Origin: an uncultured Clostridia bacterium
Lineage (GTDB): Bacteria > Bacillota > Clostridia > Christensenellales > UBA1242
DNA: 10,706 nt
Assembly (NCBI GenBank): GCA_934771675.1
Contig: CAKVMF010000019.1
Location: 1-10,706, forward strand
Direction of reading: 5' to 3'
Below, in pieces: positions 5,890 to 10,706 of the stretch. The position numbers and the translations under genes were made by a program. Each line of letters begins with the position of its first letter. Within the stretch, counting starts at the first letter, position 1. Under the pieces are notes generated by a model that was not told where the DNA came from, searched no databases, and saw only the letters and a program-made list of their open reading frames with translations.

Positions 5890-7710
5890 ATGGACAAAAA
5901 AGAAACAAAAAAAACTTCAGCAAAAACTGCTGAATCAAAAAAAGAAAAAGAAATTGCTTCAAACTCAAAAACAAAAACAGTTTCAAAAGCAAAAACTGCA
6001 ACAAAAAAGAAAGTAGAAACAAAAGCAAAAACCACAACAAAAGCAAAAACTTCTACTTCTTCAAAAAAATCAAAAGAGCTAGCAGTAAAACCAACAAACG
6101 AACTCAAAACAGTTGAAAAAAATGAACTAAAAACAATTAAAAAGAATGAACTCAAGCCGCAGAAAAAACAAGAAGTTGTGGTTAAAGAAACACAAGAATT
6201 AAGCGTTAAAACCAAGCAAGAAGTTGTGATTAAGGGGGAAATGCAAGTGGCAAACCAAGAAACAAAAAATGAAGTAAAAATTTCAAAAAGGGTGCTTTTT
6301 GTTGCATCAGAAGCTCAACCATTTTGTGCAACAGGTGGTCTAGCTGATGTTTGCGGAAGTCTTCCAAAGGAAATAAAAAGAGAAGATCCATCAATTGAAA
6401 TTCGAACAATTATTCCACTCTACTCAAACATTCCTTATTGTTTTAGAAAAGACTTCAAGTATATCGGGCACATCTATGTTACACTTTCATGGAGAAAGGA
6501 ATATTGTGGTGTGTTTGAATATGATTATGAAGGTATCAAATATTATTTCATTGATAATGAAAAATATTTCAAACGTGACGGCGGGGAATATGGTTATCTT
6601 GATGACGGCGAAAGATTTGCATTTTTCTCAAGAAGTGTGCTTGAAATTTTGCCAACGATTGATTATTTTCCAGATATTATTCATGTAAATGATTGGCAAT
6701 CAGCACTTGTTCCAACATATCTCAAAACTTCTTCATGGGATTGGAGATATGATAAAATAAGAACAGTTTTAACCATTCATAACATTTTGTATCAAGGCAG
6801 ATTTGGAAGTCAAATTTTGACCGATGTTCTTGGTATTGATCCAAAATATGCAAATATTTTAACTTATGATGGTGATGTTAACATCTTGAAAGGTGCAATT
6901 GTAACCGCTGACAAAATCACAACCGTAAGTCCAACCTATGCTGAAGAAATCAAAACCCCTGAACATAGCGGCGGACTTTGGGAAATTGTTAAAGAAAATT
7001 CTTACAAACTCAAAGGTATCTTAAATGGTCTTGATTATGATTTTTATAATCCAAAGACCGACAAAATTATCTACACAAACTTTGATGCAGAACACCTTGA
7101 AGGCAAAGCTAAAAACAAAGAGCTTTTGCAAAAGGAATTTGGTCTTGAAGTTAAACCTGATGCACCAATTCTTGCATTTGTTTCAAGAATGAATGTTTAC
7201 AAAGGTTTTGACATGATCAAGTGCACCATTGAAAGACTTATTGCTGATCTTGGAGTTCAACTTGTTGGTGTTGGTTCAGGTGAGAGAGAATATGAAGACT
7301 TCTTCAGATATCTCAACAACAAATACCCAGGCAAAGTTCATGTTTCAATTGGTTTTAGTTTAGAAATCGGAAAAAAGATTTATTCTGGTGCTGACATTTA
7401 TCTCATGCCATCACTCACCGAACCATGCGGAATTTCTCAAATTGTAGCAAGTCGTTATGGTGTTGTTCCAATTGTTCGTGAAACAGGTGGACTTAAAGAC
7501 ACAATTCGTGACTTTGGTTGCCTTGGCGGTGGAAATGGTTACACATTTGCAAACGCAACTGTTGGTGATTTTGAATATTCTGTTCGCAGAGCGGTTAAAG
7601 ATTATCAAGACAAAGAAAACTGGAAACAAAAAGTTGTAACTGTTATGAATACTGACTTTAGTTGGAAAAAGACAGCTAAGAAATACATCGATACATATAA
7701 TGAATTATAA
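5890..7710 (+). CDS. glgA: Glycogen synthase (GT5) with Lys-rich N-terminal extension
   Basis: The enzyme transfers glucose from a nucleotide sugar, normally ADP-glucose, to growing alpha-1,4 chains in the cytoplasm. From the start at 5890 the protein has 606 residues, against about 480 for ordinary GlgA. The surplus is an N-terminal tail: residues 1-68 are mostly Lys, Thr, Ala and Ser, like a histone H1 tail; residues 70-115 hold NELK- and QEVVVK-type repeats. The GT5 core begins at about residue 134 (RVLFVASEAQPF). Core motifs: HVNDWQS (His265), TIHNILYQG, GILNGLDYDFYNP, SRMNVYKGF with Arg433 and Lys438 (equivalent to E. coli Arg300 and Lys305 by motif), and EPCG with Glu511. The usual K-x-G-G-L nucleotide-binding motif reads ATGGL (Ala147), so that Lys is missing. 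An alternative start at Met118 would give 489 residues. It lies 22 bases after glgB and 11 before glgP. ADP- versus UDP-glucose preference cannot be decided here. Confidence 0.96.
   Translation: MDKKETKKTSAKTAESKKEKEIASNSKTKTVSKAKTATKKKVETKAKTTTKAKTSTSSKKSKELAVKPTNELKTVEKNELKTIKKNELKPQKKQEVVVKETQELSVKTKQEVVIKGEMQVANQETKNEVKISKRVLFVASEAQPFCATGGLADVCGSLPKEIKREDPSIEIRTIIPLYSNIPYCFRKDFKYIGHIYVTLSWRKEYCGVFEYDYEGIKYYFIDNEKYFKRDGGEYGYLDDGERFAFFSRSVLEILPTIDYFPDIIHVNDWQSALVPTYLKTSSWDWRYDKIRTVLTIHNILYQGRFGSQILTDVLGIDPKYANILTYDGDVNILKGAIVTADKITTVSPTYAEEIKTPEHSGGLWEIVKENSYKLKGILNGLDYDFYNPKTDKIIYTNFDAEHLEGKAKNKELLQKEFGLEVKPDAPILAFVSRMNVYKGFDMIKCTIERLIADLGVQLVGVGSGEREYEDFFRYLNNKYPGKVHVSIGFSLEIGKKIYSGADIYLMPSLTEPCGISQIVASRYGVVPIVRETGGLKDTIRDFGCLGGGNGYTFANATVGDFEYSVRRAVKDYQDKENWKQKVVTVMNTDFSWKKTAKKYIDTYNEL
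6097..6168 (+). repeat. Three 24-bp direct repeats in the glgA tail
   Basis: Units at 6097-6120, 6121-6144 and 6145-6168 code for NELKTVEK, NELKTIKK and NELKPQKK. A looser second pattern follows, with QEVVVK (6169-6186) and QEVVIK (6217-6234) flanking QELSVK. The units have diverged more than the glgB repeats. The charge and spacing suggest a helical or disordered polyampholyte spacer between the Lys-rich tip and the catalytic core. Confidence 0.75.
6231..6243 (+). promoter_or_regulatory. Possible internal translation start inside glgA (Met118)
   Basis: TAAGGGGG (6231-6238) precedes an in-frame ATG at 6241. Counting AAGG (6232-6235) as the pairing core, the spacing is five bases, as at malQ. 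The same AAGGGGG word serves as the ribosome binding site of the downstream amylase gene. Starting here would give a 489-residue synthase of ordinary size without the basic tail. The G-run closest to the ATG leaves only two bases, which argues for weak use. Confidence 0.35.
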
Positions 7711-7721
7711 TAGGAGTTATT

Positions 7722-10145
7722 ATGCTAGAAAAACCACAAGCATCACTTGCTGAACAAAAACTTGAAAAAGTTCTTCGCACCAGATATAACAAAACTGTTG
7801 CGACAGCAAGTGAAAAGCAACTTTACTACGCACTTGCTTTAATTACAAACAAATTTCTTTTTGACAGATACGGCAAAATTACAAATGAACAAAACGAGAA
7901 CAAAAAAACCGTACATTATATGTCAATTGAGTTTTTGATTGGAAAAAGCCTTCAAAACAATCTTTGGAATTTGGAGCTTGAAGGTATTTTTCGTAAGCTT
8001 TTGTCAAAAAATGGAAAATCTCTTGACCTTGTTTACAAACAAGAGAAAGATGCAGGTCTTGGCAATGGTGGTCTTGGTAGACTTGCCGCTTGTTATCTTG
8101 ATTCGCTTGCTCGTTTGGGTTATCCAGCTTTTGGTCACTCAATCAAATATGAGTATGGTTTGTTTAATCAAAAAATAGTTGATGGTAAACAAATTGAAAC
8201 TCCCGATGACTGGCTAGATACTGGTTCAGTTTGGCTTCACCCACGTGAAGACCTCGCAAACGAAGTTTTGATTGGTGGAACAATCACTCAAAATTACAAC
8301 GAGTATGGTTTAAGCTATGAAATAAATGGCGCAACCGTAATCAAAGCAATGCCTTATGATATGCTTATTGGAGCATATGGTTCTGACACAATTTCAACCT
8401 TAAGACTTTGGGAAGCAAGACCAAAAGATGTTTTTGACCTTGCAAAATTCAATCAAGGTGAATTTGTCGATGCAATGCGTGCCGAAACCGAAATTGAAGC
8501 CATCAATAAGGTTTTGTATCCATCTGACAACAATGAAAATGGCAGACGTTTACGTTTGATTCAACAATATTTTTTGGTGTCAGCAGCAATGCAAAACATT
8601 CTTAGTGACTACTTTGGAACTCACACTGATGCAAGCAAAATTCCTGAATATATTTCAGTTCATATCAATGATACGCACCCGGTTCTTTGCATCCCTGAAC
8701 TTATGCGCCTTTTGATGGATAAGTATGGTTTGGGTTGGGATGAAGCTTGGGAAATCGTTAGAAAAACCGTTAGTTACACAAATCACACAATCTTAAGTGA
8801 AGCTCTTGAAGTAAAAAGTATGAGCATGATTGAAAAAGTTATGCCACGTATTGCTCTTATCATTCGTGAATTTGACCGTAGATTTAGAATTGAACTTCAA
8901 GAATTTTTCAAAAATGACTTCAGAAAAATTGAACAGCTTTCAATTGTTTGTGGAAACAATGTTTACATGGCAAACCTTGCAATTTATGCGAGTTACAAGG
9001 TTAATGGTGTTTCAAAAATTCATAGCCATATTTTAAAAACAAGACTTTTCCATGATTATGCTGAAATGTTCCCAGGCAGATTCACAAACATCACAAATGG
9101 TATAACTCATCGTCGTTGGCTTTCAATGTCAAATCCAAAACTTGATGAACTTATTCGTGAACTTGTTGGTGAAGAATATTATGAACGTCCTGAACTTTTG
9201 GAGAAACTTGCAGGCTATGAAAACGATGAAACTGTTTTGGAAAAACTTGCTGAAATCAAATTTGAAAACAAAAAGCGTTTCGCAAAATATTTGAGCGAAA
9301 CCCAACATATTGAAATTGACCCTGAAGCACGTTTTGATGTTCAAGTAAAACGTATTCATGAGTATAAACGTCAACTTCTAAATGTTATGAGAATCATTTA
9401 TCTCATAAACAAAATTCGTGAAAACCCAGATGAACCAATAACAAAGCAAGTGTTCATTTTTGCTGGAAAGGCAGCCGCAGGTTATCGAATGGCAAAGCGA
9501 ATCATCAAACTTATCAATGAACTCGCTGTTGAAATTGATAGAGATCCAGTGCTTTCAAGCAAAATAAAAGTTGTTTTTGTTGAAAACTATAACATCACAA
9601 CATCCGAACTTTTGATGCCAGCAACTGAAGTTAGTGAACAAATTTCGCTTGCAGGTCGTGAAGCTTCTGGAACAGGAAACATGAAAGCTGTTATCAATGG
9701 AGCATTAATGCTTTGCACTATTGATGGTGCAAATATTGAAATTTGTGACACTTGCGGTCACGAAAACATGTTTGAATTTGGACTTACCACTGACGATGTT
9801 GAAAAAATCAAAAATCGTGGTTATAATCCAATGGATTACTATATCAGCAGCGAAAGAGTTAGAAGTGTTGTTGACAAACTTAATAGCGGTGTTGGAAACG
9901 AAACTTTCAGCGATATTGTTGATTATCTTTTGGGACATAGTGACTACAAAGATTCATATATGTGTCTTGCAGATTTTGATGCATATATTGATTGCCACTA
10001 CGCAATGGATAAAGCATATGCCGACAAACTCGGCTGGAACAAAAAATCTCTTCATTCAATCTCTCAAATGGGTTACTTCTCATCTGATAGAGCAATTGAA
10101 GAATATGCAAAAAATATATGGAACTTAACAAAAAACGAAGAATAA
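7722..10145 (+). CDS. glgP: Glycogen/maltodextrin phosphorylase (GT35)
   Basis: The enzyme releases glucose-1-phosphate from non-reducing ends of alpha-1,4 glucan using phosphate and pyridoxal phosphate. The 807-residue length is normal for bacterial GT35. Motifs in order: NGGLGRLAACYLDS (Asn115 onward), IETPDDWL, HINDTHP, the FTNITNGITHRRWL segment, VKRIHEYKRQ (Lys543, Arg544, Lys549, matching the phosphate-site residues Lys568, Arg569 and Lys574 of rabbit muscle enzyme by motif), and EASGTGNMK with Lys655 as the expected pyridoxal-phosphate Lys (rabbit Lys680). It appears fully active. The N-terminus has no counterpart of the animal Ser14 phosphorylation segment. AGGAG (7712-7716) sits five bases before the ATG, the best ribosome binding site in the operon. 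Unlike GlgA and GlgB, it has no appended tail. The symbol could equally be malP, since glycogen and maltodextrin preference cannot be told apart by reading. Confidence 0.97.
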   Translation: MLEKPQASLAEQKLEKVLRTRYNKTVATASEKQLYYALALITNKFLFDRYGKITNEQNENKKTVHYMSIEFLIGKSLQNNLWNLELEGIFRKLLSKNGKSLDLVYKQEKDAGLGNGGLGRLAACYLDSLARLGYPAFGHSIKYEYGLFNQKIVDGKQIETPDDWLDTGSVWLHPREDLANEVLIGGTITQNYNEYGLSYEINGATVIKAMPYDMLIGAYGSDTISTLRLWEARPKDVFDLAKFNQGEFVDAMRAETEIEAINKVLYPSDNNENGRRLRLIQQYFLVSAAMQNILSDYFGTHTDASKIPEYISVHINDTHPVLCIPELMRLLMDKYGLGWDEAWEIVRKTVSYTNHTILSEALEVKSMSMIEKVMPRIALIIREFDRRFRIELQEFFKNDFRKIEQLSIVCGNNVYMANLAIYASYKVNGVSKIHSHILKTRLFHDYAEMFPGRFTNITNGITHRRWLSMSNPKLDELIRELVGEEYYERPELLEKLAGYENDETVLEKLAEIKFENKKRFAKYLSETQHIEIDPEARFDVQVKRIHEYKRQLLNVMRIIYLINKIRENPDEPITKQVFIFAGKAAAGYRMAKRIIKLINELAVEIDRDPVLSSKIKVVFVENYNITTSELLMPATEVSEQISLAGREASGTGNMKAVINGALMLCTIDGANIEICDTCGHENMFEFGLTTDDVEKIKNRGYNPMDYYISSERVRSVVDKLNSGVGNETFSDIVDYLLGHSDYKDSYMCLADFDAYIDCHYAMDKAYADKLGWNKKSLHSISQMGYFSSDRAIEEYAKNIWNLTKNEE

Positions 10146-10151
10146 TTTAGC

Positions 10152-10159
10152 AAAGGGGG
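10152..10159 (+). promoter_or_regulatory. Ribosome binding site of the GH13 gene
   Basis: AAAGGGGG ends eight bases before the ATG at 10168. A second in-frame ATG at 10174 would be 14 bases away, so 10168 is preferred. The 22-base gap after glgP holds no hairpin, which supports co-transcription. Confidence 0.7.
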
Positions 10160-10167
10160 TTAAGTAA

Positions 10168-10706
10168 ATGAATATGAATTTTTCCTTTGACCCCTTGCAA
10201 AATAAAGCACCAAAGGGTGTTGTAAAGAAAGGAACAATGGTTAATTTTTTGGTTAAAGCTAATGGCTCTGACCAAAATTTAACCATGTTTTTTTGTTTGA
10301 AAAAAGATGGCGATGTTGCTTATGAAGAGCATGAAATGATGATAACAAAAAACGGTTATTGTTTTTCAAAATACTTTGAAGATAGCGGCCATTATTTTTA
10401 TCATTTCAAGGCTACTAGCGAAAACGAAACACTCTTTATCTGCAAAACATTTAACAATTATTCTTATGTTTCAAGTGAACAGGGTGAAGATTTCTTTCAA
10501 AGTGTTATCAATCATAACTACAACTTAAAGGACTCTCTTCAAGGTGGAATTATCTATCAAATTTTTGTTGATAGGTTTTGCAAAAAAGGAAAGGTTGAAG
10601 TTCGTGAACCTCTGGTTGAAAGGACTGATTGGGGTGGTGCGATCAAAAAAAATACCACCGACCCATTAAAAATTAATGAAGAAGTTTTTTGCGGAAACTT
10701 TGCAGG
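10168..10706 (+). CDS. GH13 alpha-amylase-family glycosidase, N-terminal part (3' end outside window)
   Basis: The reading frame is open for 179 full codons from 10168 to the window end. The first 110 or so residues look like a beta-sandwich N-terminal domain of the kind that precedes neopullulanase, cyclomaltodextrinase and related GH13 enzymes. I cannot assign its carbohydrate-binding family by eye. Then comes the GH13 entry signature GGIIYQIFVDRF (from about base 10540), followed by DWGG and EVFCGNFAG at the edge, where family members usually read FFGGDL-G. The protein begins MNMNFSFDPLQ with no signal peptide, so it should act in the cytoplasm on glycogen or imported maltodextrin. The catalytic residues lie beyond the window, so whether it is an alpha-amylase, a pullulanase-type debrancher or a maltogenic enzyme cannot be decided. 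Its place after glgP suggests a role in glucan breakdown. Confidence 0.88.
   Translation, partial: MNMNFSFDPLQNKAPKGVVKKGTMVNFLVKANGSDQNLTMFFCLKKDGDVAYEEHEMMITKNGYCFSKYFEDSGHYFYHFKATSENETLFICKTFNNYSYVSSEQGEDFFQSVINHNYNLKDSLQGGIIYQIFVDRFCKKGKVEVREPLVERTDWGGAIKKNTTDPLKINEEVFCGNFA

Noticed and set aside
5571..6215. Minus-strand open frame of 214 codons spanning the glgB-glgA junction
   Set aside because: Its Phe/Ser/Val-rich product is what the complement of A-rich Lys/Thr codons gives. It looks membrane-like only because of this bias, and both genes opposite are well supported.
1957..10145. Use of TGA as a Trp codon (Mycoplasma-type code)
   Set aside because: All conserved Trp positions use TGG and no in-frame TGA occurs; TGA is simply not used as a stop in these few genes.

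Overview
The window looks like a chromosomal segment from a low-GC, probably Gram-positive bacterium. The signs are strong A/T bias at third codon positions, AGGAG-type ribosome binding sites 5-8 bases before the starts, and protein motifs closest in style to Bacillota (Clostridia and relatives). TGG is the only Trp codon and every visible stop is TAA or TAG, so the standard bacterial code fits. The exact lineage cannot be fixed from this window; an uncultured gut-type Clostridia member is my guess.

Layout. Bases 1-1669 hold the 3' part of leuS (leucyl-tRNA synthetase), closed by a hairpin plus T-run terminator at 1693-1722. An extremely A+T-rich spacer follows to 1956, with overlapping dyads and a weak promoter candidate. 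From 1957 to the right edge there is one tightly packed plus-strand operon: malQ (4-alpha-glucanotransferase), glgB (branching enzyme), glgA (glycogen synthase), glgP (glycogen/maltodextrin phosphorylase), and the start of a GH13 alpha-amylase-family gene cut by the window end. Gaps between the genes are 5, 22, 11 and 22 bases with no terminator in them.

How the genes work together. GlgA elongates alpha-1,4 glucan and GlgB adds alpha-1,6 branches. GlgP removes glucose-1-phosphate from chain ends, MalQ reshuffles the short maltodextrins left over, and the GH13 enzyme probably cuts glucan internally or debranches it. No glgC/glgD (ADP-glucose supply) is visible here.

The unusual part is a continuous stretch of about 1 kb at 5265-6288, where two neighbouring glycogen-building enzymes carry tails foreign to their families. 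GlgB ends in a roughly 200-residue extension: a charged linker, then four perfect or near-perfect 19-residue repeats plus a partial fifth, each containing GRGRPRK, which matches the AT-hook DNA-binding core. GlgA begins with a roughly 133-residue Lys-rich, histone-H1-tail-like extension. An internal AAGGGGG-preceded Met codon (Met118) could also yield a tailless GlgA of ordinary size. I propose, as inference only, that the tails tether glycogen synthesis to a polyanion (nucleoid DNA, RNA or an acidic protein partner) or to each other.
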